Positions 38,783 to 50,057 of a stretch of DNA of 64,000 nt are shown here, piece after piece. This stretch comes from Nakaseomyces glabratus (taxonomy: Eukaryota > Ascomycota > Saccharomycetes > Saccharomycetales > Saccharomycetaceae): contig NC_088962.1 of the NCBI RefSeq assembly GCF_010111755.1, positions 372,001 to 436,000 on the forward strand, in the 5' to 3' direction. Below the pieces are notes generated by a model, which was not told the origin of the DNA, ran no database searches, and was given only the letters and a program-made list of their open reading frames with translations. Made by a program: the position numbers and the translations under genes. Within the stretch, counting starts at the first letter, position 1. Each line of letters starts with the position of its first letter.

Positions 38783-41700
38783 CTAAGTGTTACGTAAGAC
38801 AGACGAATTTAACTTGTCATTTGTTTTGATAAACTCATAAAGCCTGGTTCTCGAAAAGTTGAAAGCTGGATCAACCTTACTGAAGGAATGTTCCAGCAAA
38901 TCATCTGCAGTTGGCCTTTTTTCAGGGTCAATCTCAAAACACTTGCTTAAAAAGTCTTTGCCTTTGGATGAAATCAATTGAATTGTGTCATCTGGAATAG
39001 GTGGTGCTGATTTAGATTTACCAATTTGAAACATCGCAGCAACAACTTCTAGATTTGACCATGGCCTTTTACCCGCAAACATCTCTAGTACTACACACCC
39101 AAGCGACCATATATCAACTTTTGCACTATATCCCTGCTTAGTATCGACCATTTCGGGTGCCATCCAAAATACCGTACCTCTCATAGTCATATCCGAATTA
39201 GAGTAAATATTTTTTGACTTTTTAGAAATGCCAAAATCACTTATCTTACATATACCATCTTCATCTAATAGCAAATTATCAGCTTTCATATCTCTGTGTA
39301 ATATACCTTTGGAGTGAAGGTATTTTAAACCGCTCAAAACCTGTGTATTCAAATGCCTAATCAACTTTTCATCAAATCGGCCATAAAGCCTAATAAGGGA
39401 CCCTACTGATCCTCCTGCAACATATTCTAAAAACAAACTGTAAATATTTCCCCTTATCTCAGATCCCAAGTATTGCACAATATTTAAATGATCAAGATCC
39501 TTCAAGGTAGCTACCTCAGATTTTAAAGCCTCTACCATATCTTTCACGAGTTCATTTTGTGTGCCATATTTAGGTACCTCTACCTGTTTTACTGCCATCA
39601 TTTCACCTGTCGTTATATTTAGTGACAAATAAACTGCACCAAATGATCCTTTACCAATCATTTCACCTTTCATCCACGCAAACTCTTTGTACTCACCTCT
39701 GGCATTTTTTGATTTATTGATCTCAATAGTGTTTTTGTCTGTTATTTCAACAATCTTGGTGCCCCACATTTTTGTATTACTCCGTTTTACTTTCATGCTG
39801 TTTCTTCTAGCCTCTCCTGCCTCATGAGCAATGGCTCTGATTGTCCTAGTTCTTCTTGGCAAGCTGGTGTTAGACTTCTTCTCTTTTATTACATTATCAT
39901 TATTTTGACTTTTGACACCCTTTTCTGATATATTTGAGTGCTGCTCTAAAATAGAATTAATACGGGCCTTATCACTAGTTTTTGAAACAGGACTCTTGGA
40001 GTTATGCAATTCTTCAACCACCGGCTTATCCAAATGTGCACGCGGGAAAAATCTCTCCAAATTTTGGTAGACTATCTCAGCCGTAGGGCGAAGAGTCATT
40101 TTCCTCACAGGTGTTAACTTATTATTCATCGAGTATATCTTATCATCATCCTCAGAATCAGTTTTATTGAAATTATTATTTTCAGGGACTACTTCAGTTT
40201 CACTGATTTTGGTTTCGGATCCCCATATAATGTCTTCTGAAGATGCACTATCCTCATCAGAGTCAGAAAGCTCAGGAACATCGTTAAAATTGATTGTATT
40301 TTCTTCAAAAACATCAGCCGCTGATGCGGATGATACAATCCTCTTAGAACTTCCTCTTTTTAATATTGGGGATGTCGAGTAAATAACTGAATTATTAGAT
40401 ACACTAGATGTCGATCGGTTCACTCTAGACCTAAGCACCTCAGTCATAGAAAACATATGGTCATCCTCCAATTTACCCTTCCTGCTTATGTCTCCAACAC
40501 CTTTGTATGGCTGTGGAACCAAAACATGACTTGATCCAGGAGTATACGAAGACACAATTTTTTCAGAAGAGGGACTATTAGTCTCAGAATTCTTGTAGCT
40601 TTTTCTTGAAGGTGATAATTCATCTCTTCTACTTCTATCATTATTGGTGACAATAGATACGGATTTCGAAAGACTTCTAGATTTTTGAAGTCTCATTGGA
40701 GAGCCTGTTATGGGTGCCTTTGGTGCTTCCCTCTTAGGTGCTAATTCTGGATTTGTGTATGGAGATCTCCTCCTGTTATTAAAGTCTATCTCTTTACCCT
40801 CATCCTTTCTTAGAACATGAAAAGAATTTCTTTGTAAATCATCTTCTAAGCCTTTATGTTTTATTTTATCTGGTATCTTTAAAGTAAATTGCGCTTCAGG
40901 CTTGACATCAGGTACCTTTCCTGGTACTAAACTAGATTGATTTTCTTTGAAATTCCAGTAATTAACATCGTCATTCACATTGGAAGCATCATAAAAATAG
41001 CTTGGAGTTTGTGGATATTGTCTTCCTGGAGCTGATGATCTATCATCAAATGATGCTATATCAGATGAAGACGTTATAGTAGATATTTCATCATTGGAAG
41101 CCAGAATACTACTATTAATTGATTTAATCGATTCCTTTTTTCTTAGCATTTCACGCTGGCTTGAATTAATTATTGGCTTTCCAGGTGAGTATTTATGAGT
41201 TCCTGTATCTCTTATAAAAAGTTTTCTAGAGGTGTTCATAAATAGACTATTTCTTATTGTATCCAACAGCGTGTCATTCAAAGACGCCCCAATATCACAG
41301 CCAAAATCAGTCATATGAACGCTACATTCACCAGAAACAATTCTTAGCTTGCGCATAAAATATTCTTTCAGTTTGGAACATTCATTAGGAAGTTCTGATA
41401 TCAGCAAAGGTATAAATGAAACATTGTCTTTTGTTATTAAGACAAAATCCTCCTCATTAGTAGATGATTTGATTTTTGCCGGATAGTATTTTTTATCCAA
41501 TAGAAATTTATCAAAGACATTCTCGAAATTCTGACTTTTTGTATCAATTGATGAGGATTTGTGTGCCTGGTGAATTTTTGGTGTCACTATATTATCGGGT
41601 TTTACTTGGTCAGTCATATCAAAACCACCCTGTATTTGCTGTAAAGAAACTCTATTTTTTGACAGGTTGGCACTGTTGAGTTGTGTATGATTTTGAGTAC

Positions 41701-43126
41701 TAGGGCTTATAGTTTGGCTTTTCCTTTTAAGCTTTTCCCAGAATGTCGATTTATCTTCTGGCATAACCGCAGAATTTCTGACGTTGAATCCCCCCTTCTC
41801 ATTTTTCTTTGATTTCGAATATGTTGCCGAAGATGAATGTTGTTGTTTGCCGTTAAAATTAGTAGAGCTACTTTGTGCGGCTATATCATCATTATAGTCA
41901 TCATTTTTTAATCTACTATATTTTTCATCAGAAATTTCGAAAAGAGTAGGATCTGATCTATTTTTTTGATCCAATTTATTAAATAATGCAGAATACGGAG
42001 GAGATAAGGGGGATAAGGTCTTCGCCGTACTTGGTTCACTCTCAACAACTGACTGCGGTCTTGAAGGAATGTGTATTTTTATGTTAGGATTATTCTTTTC
42101 CATCTGTGTATTCTCAGCAGAGCTATGCGAAGAAGATCCCATCAAAGAAATAAAACTTCTCCGATATAAAGATCCTGTACTTTTTGTTTTTTTATGTGAC
42201 TTGACAACACCCTTTTCCGGGGGCTTTCCGAGATTCAGTTGTTCATTATTTATCCCAGATTCTGATGCAGATCGTGAACCTACAATATCATCTTGTGATC
42301 TGCTACTTTTATGTCTTAAATTAACACCTTTATTTGGCTCAATATGCATTGCTGCAACACTATTACCACTTCTCTGTCTAGAATGAGAACTAGAGACATT
42401 TTTCTTCATAGTATCTTTAAGTAAAGCCTGAAATTTGTCAAATGATGCATTCTTACTGATTGGAAGATGCTTCTCATAGATAGCAAAGTTATCGTAAGCC
42501 AATAACCTTAAGAACCTCTGTCCGCACAGCTGATGCCTTTTGAATACAGCAATCCAACTATCCGGGAAATCATGAAATTTAAACCATGCAATCACTCGAG
42601 ATAACGTCCATTCATCAGGATTTGTAGGATCCCAAGATAAAATCAAATTATCGAATGATAGACTGCTTGTTGACCCAGATGACTTTCTGGAATATGTACT
42701 TGAATCCGTGTCAGCATTCTTTTCCAAGCTAGTTGGCCTTGATACATTATCTCCACCCTTATTTGCTTGAGGATGACTGTTCAACGATGAATTATCGAGC
42801 GTATATTCCGAGTTCCTGTTCGATGTCGATCGGGGACTATCAATCGATCGCCTATTGTATGAACTACCCATCTTAGAGAATGTCTTGGAGCTTGTTGGCG
42901 TGCCATGATTACTTCCACTAGATGCTGTATTTCCAGTGCCAAAAACATAAGTGGATCCGCTATAATCAGTTGAGTTGCTAGAGTTTCGAACATGTGTCTT
43001 GAATGACCTCGATGAGCTGACCGAGGCTGATGGGGATGCCTGAGAATTGGCTGAGTACCTTATGCTGGATACCGATCCGGATTTGGAATGACCATTACTG
43101 CCGGCTATTTTCTTTAGAAACGTCAT
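38783..43126 (-). CDS. BCK1: MAPKKK of the cell-wall integrity pathway, Bck1
   Basis: The 1447-residue protein has an N-terminal FLKKIAG motif. A SAM-like fold follows at about 165-250 (VIAWFKFHDFPDSWIAVF), then a long Ser/Asn-rich regulatory region, and a C-terminal Ser/Thr kinase domain at about 1155-1430. Kinase landmarks are the glycine loop GKGSFGAVY, MAVKQVEVPK, HRDMKADNLL, SDFGISKK and GTVFWMAPEMV. Bck1 acts below Pkc1 and phosphorylates the MAPKKs Mkk1/Mkk2, leading to Slt2. Near-identical length to S. cerevisiae (1478 aa) and all catalytic residues are present. The protein SHKKTKS and RRNS-type basic-Ser sites suit Pkc1 or basophilic kinases, an inference. Confidence 0.97.
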   Translation of the reverse strand: MTFLKKIAGSNGHSKSGSVSSIRYSANSQASPSASVSSSRSFKTHVRNSSNSTDYSGSTYVFGTGNTASSGSNHGTPTSSKTFSKMGSSYNRRSIDSPRSTSNRNSEYTLDNSSLNSHPQANKGGDNVSRPTSLEKNADTDSSTYSRKSSGSTSSLSFDNLILSWDPTNPDEWTLSRVIAWFKFHDFPDSWIAVFKRHQLCGQRFLRLLAYDNFAIYEKHLPISKNASFDKFQALLKDTMKKNVSSSHSRQRSGNSVAAMHIEPNKGVNLRHKSSRSQDDIVGSRSASESGINNEQLNLGKPPEKGVVKSHKKTKSTGSLYRRSFISLMGSSSHSSAENTQMEKNNPNIKIHIPSRPQSVVESEPSTAKTLSPLSPPYSALFNKLDQKNRSDPTLFEISDEKYSRLKNDDYNDDIAAQSSSTNFNGKQQHSSSATYSKSKKNEKGGFNVRNSAVMPEDKSTFWEKLKRKSQTISPSTQNHTQLNSANLSKNRVSLQQIQGGFDMTDQVKPDNIVTPKIHQAHKSSSIDTKSQNFENVFDKFLLDKKYYPAKIKSSTNEEDFVLITKDNVSFIPLLISELPNECSKLKEYFMRKLRIVSGECSVHMTDFGCDIGASLNDTLLDTIRNSLFMNTSRKLFIRDTGTHKYSPGKPIINSSQREMLRKKESIKSINSSILASNDEISTITSSSDIASFDDRSSAPGRQYPQTPSYFYDASNVNDDVNYWNFKENQSSLVPGKVPDVKPEAQFTLKIPDKIKHKGLEDDLQRNSFHVLRKDEGKEIDFNNRRRSPYTNPELAPKREAPKAPITGSPMRLQKSRSLSKSVSIVTNNDRSRRDELSPSRKSYKNSETNSPSSEKIVSSYTPGSSHVLVPQPYKGVGDISRKGKLEDDHMFSMTEVLRSRVNRSTSSVSNNSVIYSTSPILKRGSSKRIVSSASAADVFEENTINFNDVPELSDSDEDSASSEDIIWGSETKISETEVVPENNNFNKTDSEDDDKIYSMNNKLTPVRKMTLRPTAEIVYQNLERFFPRAHLDKPVVEELHNSKSPVSKTSDKARINSILEQHSNISEKGVKSQNNDNVIKEKKSNTSLPRRTRTIRAIAHEAGEARRNSMKVKRSNTKMWGTKIVEITDKNTIEINKSKNARGEYKEFAWMKGEMIGKGSFGAVYLSLNITTGEMMAVKQVEVPKYGTQNELVKDMVEALKSEVATLKDLDHLNIVQYLGSEIRGNIYSLFLEYVAGGSVGSLIRLYGRFDEKLIRHLNTQVLSGLKYLHSKGILHRDMKADNLLLDEDGICKISDFGISKKSKNIYSNSDMTMRGTVFWMAPEMVDTKQGYSAKVDIWSLGCVVLEMFAGKRPWSNLEVVAAMFQIGKSKSAPPIPDDTIQLISSKGKDFLSKCFEIDPEKRPTADDLLEHSFSKVDPAFNFSRTRLYEFIKTNDKLNSSVLRNT

Positions 43127-43518
43127 TTGAGTTAACTTTTTCTATAATATATGGTCATGTCCTAGAGTTCTATTTTATGTGTAATCTGCTCTGCCGTCAC
43201 TGCTTACTGGATCAAGATTCGATTCTTTCCGCTCACCAAAAACCTAATATTTGAACGCCGCTGTTGTTGAGTTGGATTATTTGTAAGAACGATAGGCAAT
43301 TTATAAATAACAGTTCAGTATTTTGATCCAGGGCATCCTTTACCATTAGGCCTCGGCCGGTGTTCTTTATCATCTAGACGGAAAAAGCCAGTAATAATGA
43401 GTGACAAGCCTGGAAAAGAATGCTGGGGTTTATATTTATAGTATAGAATCGTAAATTGAATATTATATGATCTGAAATATTTATATACAGGTAATAATCA
43501 TTCTGGGGAGTTTAATAT
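43127..43518. promoter_or_regulatory. MRPL49-BCK1 intergenic region
   Basis: The 392-bp stretch between tandem minus-strand genes includes the MRPL49 3' UTR, with a Puf3-type site at 43482-43489, and the BCK1 promoter. I see nothing else distinct. Confidence 0.4.
43482..43489 (-). promoter_or_regulatory. Puf3-type site in the MRPL49 3' UTR
   Basis: On the coding strand TGTATATA begins 30 nt after the MRPL49 stop. TGTANATA is the recognition element of Puf3, which in S. cerevisiae controls mRNAs for mitochondrial ribosome and translation proteins. Confidence 0.65.
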
Positions 43519-43986
43519 TCAATTAACTTTTAGTTCTGATATCCTTATCACGGTTTGGTCAGCTTTATTTACAGCATGGCGTACCCTTCTGTTTCTTCTT
43601 TTAGTTACCTCTCTTACCTGGTAGGCCCTCTTAGTTTTCTCCAGAACTACTGCCTTCAAGGAGTATATAGATTTGTCGATTGGGTTATCGACCAATTTGT
43701 AGTTTCTTGATCCAATGGTGGTGACATCTGTCAAATTTAAGATGTCACCGACGTTGGCTTCCTTCAGCTTGAATGGAAGAATCACCTTATCTCCTTTAGT
43801 GACTAGGTAAGGCCTCTCATGGATTTTAAAAATAGCATATAGTTCATTCGATAGCTTTAATGGAGCAAGATCCTTATATTTTTCAGAGACAGTGGAGTTT
43901 AATCTTGTCAGCGATTTACTGACTGACTGTATACTGCTCTTCCCAACCGTGAGCAACCCACAACTTCTGGTTAAAAACTTGAACAT
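43519..43986 (-). CDS. MRPL49: Mitochondrial large-subunit ribosomal protein bL21m (MrpL49)
   Basis: The 155-residue protein has a basic, hydroxylated N-terminal mitochondrial presequence ([18 protein letters not shown]). The L21 domain follows ([33 protein letters not shown], then [20 protein letters not shown]) and a basic [10 protein letters not shown] segment. Length matches S. cerevisiae MrpL49 (161 aa). It is a structural component of the mitochondrial 54S subunit. Confidence 0.94.
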   Translation of the reverse strand: MFKFLTRSCGLLTVGKSSIQSVSKSLTRLNSTVSEKYKDLAPLKLSNELYAIFKIHERPYLVTKGDKVILPFKLKEANVGDILNLTDVTTIGSRNYKLVDNPIDKSIYSLKAVVLEKTKRAYQVREVTKRRNRRVRHAVNKADQTVIRISELKVN

Positions 43987-44383
43987 TTGGAGTACAGTCT
44001 AAGTGAGTTATGTCCCAACACCAAAATCTGTATTAATCGAGCCATGAAAACAATACTCTATACCTAGTACATACTATGACTTACTTTAGAGTCTTAAACC
44101 TTTCTCGAAGTTTGTCAAGTGTAACTTGTTGCTGTGCTTGTCGTGTTGTGTGCGATGACAGAAGTAAAGGTATACCGTTCTAGCAAGTAAGACTTCAACT
44201 TAGCCAGCAAAGTCCGTATTATATGCATCTCCGCCATATACTGTTCTCCATATAGTTATTCTCTCAAGGGTTTCTATATCAGCGAGGAATGATATCTATA
44301 ATATACTAAATATACATATTTTATACAAATTTGAAGCATCACGTAACTGTTCAGAGTCTTCCTCTCATTGAATTTACGCAGGT
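43987..44383. promoter_or_regulatory. PHS1-MRPL49 intergenic region
   Basis: This 397-bp stretch contains the PHS1 terminator and MRPL49 promoter. I see no small gene or clear element. Confidence 0.4.
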
Positions 44384-45034
44384 TTAAGCTTGCTTCTGGG
44401 TCTTGTTAGCCAATTGTTTCATTATCTTTCTCCTTTGAGCCAGCATATGCAGGAACAGCATTGGTAGACCGGGTAGGTAAGTTAACATTACTCCAATCAA
44501 AAATCTTTTCCACAATAGAGAATACTTGGCTTCTGCGACAGGTAAGGCAGAGTAAATTATAAGTAGTTCACTAGCCACACCAGTAGGGTACAGAACAAGG
44601 AACAAGTTATATCTCAAGTAAACCAAAAACGTTGGAGCACCTCTAGAGCCAATCAAGGTAAAGAAATAAAACATGTATCTGATGATCTCGGTTATCGACC
44701 ATGACAAAAGTAGAGTAATATAAACAATCCCATGTGCATTTCTTGCTTCTGGCAAATACTGGAATATGCCCAATACTACAACTAGTCTAGACAGGACTTG
44801 AGCTGCGGTTGTTAAAAGAGGTGATCTAACAATACCAAATAAGGAGTTCAAAATTTCAATTATAGCACCACATTGTATATAAGTAACAATATCCTTAGTA
44901 TCTTGATAGAACCTAGGTTGTCCAAGCTTTGGGTACTGCAACAATACCAGGTACAAAATATAACCCCAGCCAATCGCTGAGGCTAGGTTGTACAGAGGCA
45001 AATATGAAAATACTGGTCTTCTGTCCTTTGACAT
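44384..45034 (-). CDS. PHS1: 3-hydroxyacyl-CoA dehydratase Phs1
   Basis: The 216-residue ER membrane protein has six hydrophobic segments. It catalyses the third step of very-long-chain fatty acid elongation. The catalytic Tyr and Glu of the family appear in IIRYMFYFFTL and YPTGVASELLIIY. The N-terminal PLYNLASAIGWGYILYL block and the basic C-terminal tail (RRKIMKQLANK) are typical, and length equals S. cerevisiae Phs1 (217 aa). Confidence 0.96.
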   Translation of the reverse strand: MSKDRRPVFSYLPLYNLASAIGWGYILYLVLLQYPKLGQPRFYQDTKDIVTYIQCGAIIEILNSLFGIVRSPLLTTAAQVLSRLVVVLGIFQYLPEARNAHGIVYITLLLSWSITEIIRYMFYFFTLIGSRGAPTFLVYLRYNLFLVLYPTGVASELLIIYSALPVAEAKYSLLWKRFLIGVMLTYLPGLPMLFLHMLAQRRKIMKQLANKTQKQA

Positions 45035-45774
45035 CTTCTTTCTCTATTATCAATGATATTATTCTGATTTTTTGTTGTGTCTGTTCTTAGAAATTGAAGG
45101 TAATTGTCCTAAGAGATAACTATTGTTTTATAAGAATTGTAGGTTTCAAACTCACAGTCTCTTGCTAGAGACCAGCGACTCTTCTTGGCCTTACAATCGT
45201 GCTCGGTTATGTTAATGAATGCTAAATACCTTCCGATTATTTAATTAGAACGGAACTAACAAATGCAAATTATTCATATCTTATTAAGCTTTATATGAGG
45301 CTGAATAAGATAATATTTATCTATATATTTACTACTCTACAAAATTAGGCTTGGTTCTTAAAATTTTTATGGTTTCAATTAATGCAAGAAGATATTAAAC
45401 TTGTGGTAATTATGTTAAAGGTCATTTCACATGAATGATATTATGGTAGTTGTGGGCATTATTATTGGATCTCTGTCCTTTGCTTAGAGAATAACGCTGA
45501 TTATTTGATACTAGTAATGAAAAATCCAAAATAAGGTAAGATTGAAAATTATTTGACAATTGAAAAAATTAAGAGTATTGTGAATTAATCCATGTCAAAA
45601 TAATGTGGTTGTAGTAAGAACGAGGTTTTAACTGTTACAACAAACATGGCCAATATTGATAGAAAGTATGCGTCATGACTAATTTCAGTATTTGGGAATG
45701 AATCTTTGGCTAATCCCAGTTTGATGAATCAAAAAACTTTCTATCAGACCACTCATAAAAAATAAATAGCAAAT
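45035..45774. other. SAP185-PHS1 intergenic region
   Basis: This 740-bp AT-rich stretch lies between tandem minus-strand genes. I checked a GGTTTCAAACTC string at about 45142-45153 as a tRNA T-arm, but its flanks do not pair. Nothing else is supported. Confidence 0.4.
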
Positions 45775-48700
45775 TTAGCTATCCTTGAAATCACGATTAT
45801 AACTTACCATCCCCATCAGACGATCCTGTTCGTTTTCATCCCATGAAAGATTGTCCTTACTTGTAGAACGACAAAGAGTGTATGTATTGAAATCAGTCTC
45901 ATCTGCTTGGTCCTCATATGGGCTACCTTCTAATTCTGCTTCGCTATCATCACTTAATTCGTTTTCATCTTCATCACTGCTACGCGACCTTGACGAGTTT
46001 GAGAAATACCCACCATTTTGCTTATCAGAATACAATGGATTATTTGGTTTTGAATAAGATTGACCATCATCATTTGGATCCACGTAATCATCGTCATCTT
46101 CTTCAACATCATGCTGCTCTATTTGTGATACATTATCGAGGTCGAACTGATGTTGGAATATGTTCTTGTTCTCAATTTCTGGAGAAGCTAATTGTGAGGT
46201 TTTGGAGAAATTTTTTAGGATGAAAGCATTGGAATCTGACTCCCACGACGTCCCTTCGTTGTCATCAAATTGCTGAGTATCAGGTTTATGAGACTTCCTA
46301 GATGGTTCATCAGCCTCTGAGTCGTAAAAATCCTTTCTCAACTGGTCTGACATGTAAGCGCTAAATTTGTTAGTAACATTATTTTCGTCTTCATTATTAT
46401 TTAGCGCTGAATCTTTGGTTTTGACATCGCCATCATGGAGATCTGCAGGATTGAGTTCTAACCTTGTTTTCTTTCCGTCACCATCAATATATTCATAATA
46501 TCTTGGGTTATCAATATCATTATATTCGGCATACAACTCGTCATCTTCATCGTCGTATTCATCCATTTGATGTGTTGATGATAGACTGTCATACATATTC
46601 ATTTGATTCTCATAGGCTTCATCATCTTCTTCAACATAATCAGCATCATCTTCGTCTCTCTCAGCACCTTGGTTAAAACCGGTGACAGAACTGGCTTGTT
46701 CATCATCATCATCTTCGTCCTCCAGCTCATCAACTTCATCACCAACATCTCCAAGAATGGTGTTGTACTTTTCTCTAAGATCTGCTAATTCAGTCTCTGC
46801 ATAGTACTTCCACTTTGCCTCGCTCAAACACGTTGGAATTGTATCAGTTGTAAATGTTATCTTCATTTCATCTAAATAAGCCTCAAATTTTACAATTTCT
46901 TCAGCCATCAAGGTAAGATGACCCATATAACCTAATCTAAGAACATGCTTCTCTTCGTATACACCAGATTGTTCATTTCCTTTTATGATTAAGTCCGTCA
47001 TATGAATATTCTTAAGGAGATCGATCAACAAAAATCTGTTATAACCAGTCATCAAAGGTCCATTAAATATCTGCTGAATGATGTCAAATACAACATTGTG
47101 AAGAAAATTGTTCCATACATAATGGAAAAACATTTCCAGGATGACTTCAATAACCCTTGTATCCTCCAAAGCAATTTTTAACTGATCTCCAACGGTTGGG
47201 TTCTCACGTAGTTTGTGTTCTGTTTCTGAATCATCTGATATGTTCTCAAGATATTCTTCTTCATTTGTTTCTTTGCTTTCAAATTCGTCTCGAACAGTGT
47301 CAGACTTAGCTTGTTCAGATCCATCTGTGTCATCTGCATTGCCTTCTGAATCTAATTGAAGATCATTCATTTCGTTTGCTATCTTTTCATCTTCTTGACT
47401 AGTATCAGATTTGAGATCTGTAGTTGGTATATTGTTGTCCTCAATCTCGTTATCAGATTCGTCATTTAGTTTTTGATTTTCTAGTTTCAAAATTCTTTCT
47501 CTTTCTTCGTCACGTTCTTTAACAATTGATTCTCCGTTGGGATCGTTCAATAACGTCATATTCGAACAATGAAGCAATTCAGCAATTAGTTCGCAGATTT
47601 TGAATCTTTCAAAACCGAGTGGTTCGATTTCACCTTGTGGGGTTTGTAAAGGTGGTAACTCGATTGAAGTTAACATTTGCGTAAATTCTGCCATATGTGC
47701 TGCAAACGCCTTAAGTAAATATCCTAGATAAATTGGGTCCCTATCATTTGGCGGATGAGTTTTAATAGTTGTGTAAGCCAGTTGAACAAAATCATAGTCT
47801 GAGTTATTCTTTCTTATCAGTTCTATTACTATACCGACACCATTACTCAAGGAAGAACCTGCCTTCAACATAATAGAGATTAATTTTTCAACCATTGGTG
47901 GGGAAACCAATTCTCTAATCATTTCATTAGGCCCGATGCTAGATGCAATTTCATTATTACAATTGCCACTTATGGTTACTAAGGCCTTGATGAAATCACC
48001 CGCAGCAGATTGAGTGGATTTATCATATTCTGGTGACAAGAAATCTAGTAACTTTGGGATCATACCTTGCTCTTTCAAAATTTTAATAATTCCAGTGGGT
48101 GTATCTGCTTTATCTGTAGATATAACTTTTAGCAAAAAATCCATTAATGGTGGGTTATCGATATGAGTTAGAAATATATCCAACAAGTTTGGATGATTTA
48201 GAATAAATGCCAAAATACCGTTCAGATCCATATCAAGTAATCTTTCATTTATTTTCATGAAATATGTTGATATTTCAATCGGTAGAGGTGCTGGATATTG
48301 CATTATGGACCAAAGTTTCTCTAAAAGGTCTTCATTTTGTATTATTGCCGAAGAAATTGGCCACACATCTGCAGATAAGACTTCAGCAGCCATTCTTGCC
48401 CTTCTCAACTCATCTTGTTCCTCATAATCTTGACGCACCGTCACACTCACATCATCTGCATCACTGGAAGAATTACTGTCACTATCTTCTCCCTTTTCGC
48501 TTTCTGATTCTTTTGCTACCTCGTTCGTTTGCTTTGTAATATCATCTGCTTCCGTCAAAATGATGTCAGGTGTGGTAGATCTTTTCTCCCTGTCTACTTG
48601 CGCTGAATAATGCTCTTCTTCGACAGAAGTTTGTGCATCCTTATTTGATCTTTCTTCTAACTCTTCCAATGTCAGACCTTCAATCAAGCTATTACATTTG

Positions 48701-49146
48701 ACATAATCAATAAGTTTTGATAGGACTTCCGGATATTTGAGAAAGACTAAAAGTTTGAAGTTGGAGCACATCAACTCTGTATAAAGCTCATCATCATCCA
48801 ATAGAGCATCTAATACATCCATGTTTGGCCTATAGTATTTATATTCTTCCTCTGTAGTCGGTAGAGACTCACCTTCCTCTTCATCGTCTTCTATACTTTC
48901 TTCAGAATCTTCCAATTTAGAGGATGAATCTTGTGGTTCATCTTCTGTTTCTGCATTTGTTGCAGTATTAGATTCTTTTTCATCGTTGCCTTTCTCGAGA
49001 TCTTTATTAAGAGATAGAGCACCACCTTTATAAGCATCAGTTTCTTTCTCGTCCTCTTCAATCTTAATGAAAGCTTTATTTAGAAGACGTGAAAGTGACG
49101 ATTCAGATGAATAATCTGTACCAAATTTCCAAAAGGATCCTGACAT
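45775..49146 (-). CDS. SAP185: Sit4 phosphatase-associated protein (SAPS family, Sap185/Sap190)
   Basis: From ATG 49146 (MSGSFWKFGTDYSSESSLSRLL) the protein is 1123 residues. The opening and the helical-repeat SAPS domain (about 100-830, with ELMCSNFKLLVFLKYPEVL and HPNLLDIFLTHIDNPPLMDFLLK) are those of Sit4-associated proteins. Several long Asp/Glu-rich stretches interrupt it, and the C-terminal 300 residues are acidic and disordered. These subunits direct the PP2A-like phosphatase Sit4 in G1 progression and TOR signalling. S. cerevisiae has SAP185 (YJL098W) and SAP190 (YKR028W) as WGD copies. The name follows the YJL neighbours and could equally be SAP190. Confidence 0.88.
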   Translation of the reverse strand: MSGSFWKFGTDYSSESSLSRLLNKAFIKIEEDEKETDAYKGGALSLNKDLEKGNDEKESNTATNAETEDEPQDSSSKLEDSEESIEDDEEEGESLPTTEEEYKYYRPNMDVLDALLDDDELYTELMCSNFKLLVFLKYPEVLSKLIDYVKCNSLIEGLTLEELEERSNKDAQTSVEEEHYSAQVDREKRSTTPDIILTEADDITKQTNEVAKESESEKGEDSDSNSSSDADDVSVTVRQDYEEQDELRRARMAAEVLSADVWPISSAIIQNEDLLEKLWSIMQYPAPLPIEISTYFMKINERLLDMDLNGILAFILNHPNLLDIFLTHIDNPPLMDFLLKVISTDKADTPTGIIKILKEQGMIPKLLDFLSPEYDKSTQSAAGDFIKALVTISGNCNNEIASSIGPNEMIRELVSPPMVEKLISIMLKAGSSLSNGVGIVIELIRKNNSDYDFVQLAYTTIKTHPPNDRDPIYLGYLLKAFAAHMAEFTQMLTSIELPPLQTPQGEIEPLGFERFKICELIAELLHCSNMTLLNDPNGESIVKERDEERERILKLENQKLNDESDNEIEDNNIPTTDLKSDTSQEDEKIANEMNDLQLDSEGNADDTDGSEQAKSDTVRDEFESKETNEEEYLENISDDSETEHKLRENPTVGDQLKIALEDTRVIEVILEMFFHYVWNNFLHNVVFDIIQQIFNGPLMTGYNRFLLIDLLKNIHMTDLIIKGNEQSGVYEEKHVLRLGYMGHLTLMAEEIVKFEAYLDEMKITFTTDTIPTCLSEAKWKYYAETELADLREKYNTILGDVGDEVDELEDEDDDDEQASSVTGFNQGAERDEDDADYVEEDDEAYENQMNMYDSLSSTHQMDEYDDEDDELYAEYNDIDNPRYYEYIDGDGKKTRLELNPADLHDGDVKTKDSALNNNEDENNVTNKFSAYMSDQLRKDFYDSEADEPSRKSHKPDTQQFDDNEGTSWESDSNAFILKNFSKTSQLASPEIENKNIFQHQFDLDNVSQIEQHDVEEDDDDYVDPNDDGQSYSKPNNPLYSDKQNGGYFSNSSRSRSSDEDENELSDDSEAELEGSPYEDQADETDFNTYTLCRSTSKDNLSWDENEQDRLMGMVSYNRDFKDS

Positions 49147-50057
49147 TTTCACTCAAGTTATTCTAAAAATCTATCCCAAAACCTTTTTCAAATAAAATAG
49201 AATAAACTATAGGTCTTATATTTCAAAAATAAACTGTAACCAAAAAAAATTTAAGTAAATTGTAGGGTTGAATTTATTATTTGATGACCTTCAATAAAAA
49301 TATTGCTTTCTTACTGATTAATCCCTTAGTAACATAAAATAAAACTGAAATGAGATTAAAATCTTCCTTTCAAATCGCTTGTGTATTCTGTTTATTTTAT
49401 TGACCTGCCATCTATTGTATTATAAATATCAAAAGCAAAAAATTATAGTCAACAGTCCTGAATTTCAAATAGTTTTCTCTTAAGAGTAAAGAACCTTATT
49501 AATGCTATTGAGTAGGGTCCGACTCGCTCCTGTTTTATAACCTGATTGCTAGCCCGCCCCTCAAGTTCCACCAAGGAGTATAGCTATAAATCTTAGTGCA
49601 CTGACGCTAATAGTTACGTATTCAGAAGAGGCAGACCGTAATGGTTGAACCAGAATTGCTTAACCTTTGTTGTGAGCCCAAAATTTTTCACGGACAGTGA
49701 TTTTTTGTCAAATTTTTGATGATTTTTGAAAAACTTCAATGAAAAATTTTGTCAAGTTAGCTGGAACTCGGTGCATGGCCTTCTTAGTAACAACAATATT
49801 GTTTTCCGGATTAATCATGTCAACGGACTGGAAATTCCTGATGCAATAAGTGGAATAATTGCAATCTGGCTCATGGTGACCGAGATGGTATGTACAGCAT
49901 GTTTGCTACAATTACTAAATGTCATATTAATGTTACAATTGCCAAAATGTATAATTGGCGTATTTATGCAGGCTTTTATATAAGAATGATAGGAAAAAAA
50001 ATAATGCTATTATACTTTACTAAAGATCATGAACTATGCTTTTGATGGTGTGATAAA
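49147..50057. other. CHS6-SAP185 intergenic region
   Basis: This 911-bp AT-rich stretch lies between tandem minus-strand genes. An 85-codon plus-strand frame (49726-49983) starts with TTG and has no family resemblance, so it is not called. I see no RNA gene or repeat. Confidence 0.4.

Noticed and set aside
38703..38783. Very short KHA1-BCK1 spacer as sign of overlap or readthrough
   Set aside because: Both genes end normally with 79 bp between stops, ordinary for convergent yeast genes (GWT1-SRS2 is the same).
45142..45153. GGTTTCAAACTC, possible tRNA T-arm
   Set aside because: Flanks cannot form the T stem and no cloverleaf is possible around it.
49726..49983. 85-codon hydrophobic frame between SAP185 and CHS6
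   Set aside because: It starts with TTG, and its hydrophobicity follows from T-rich DNA; no relative recognised.
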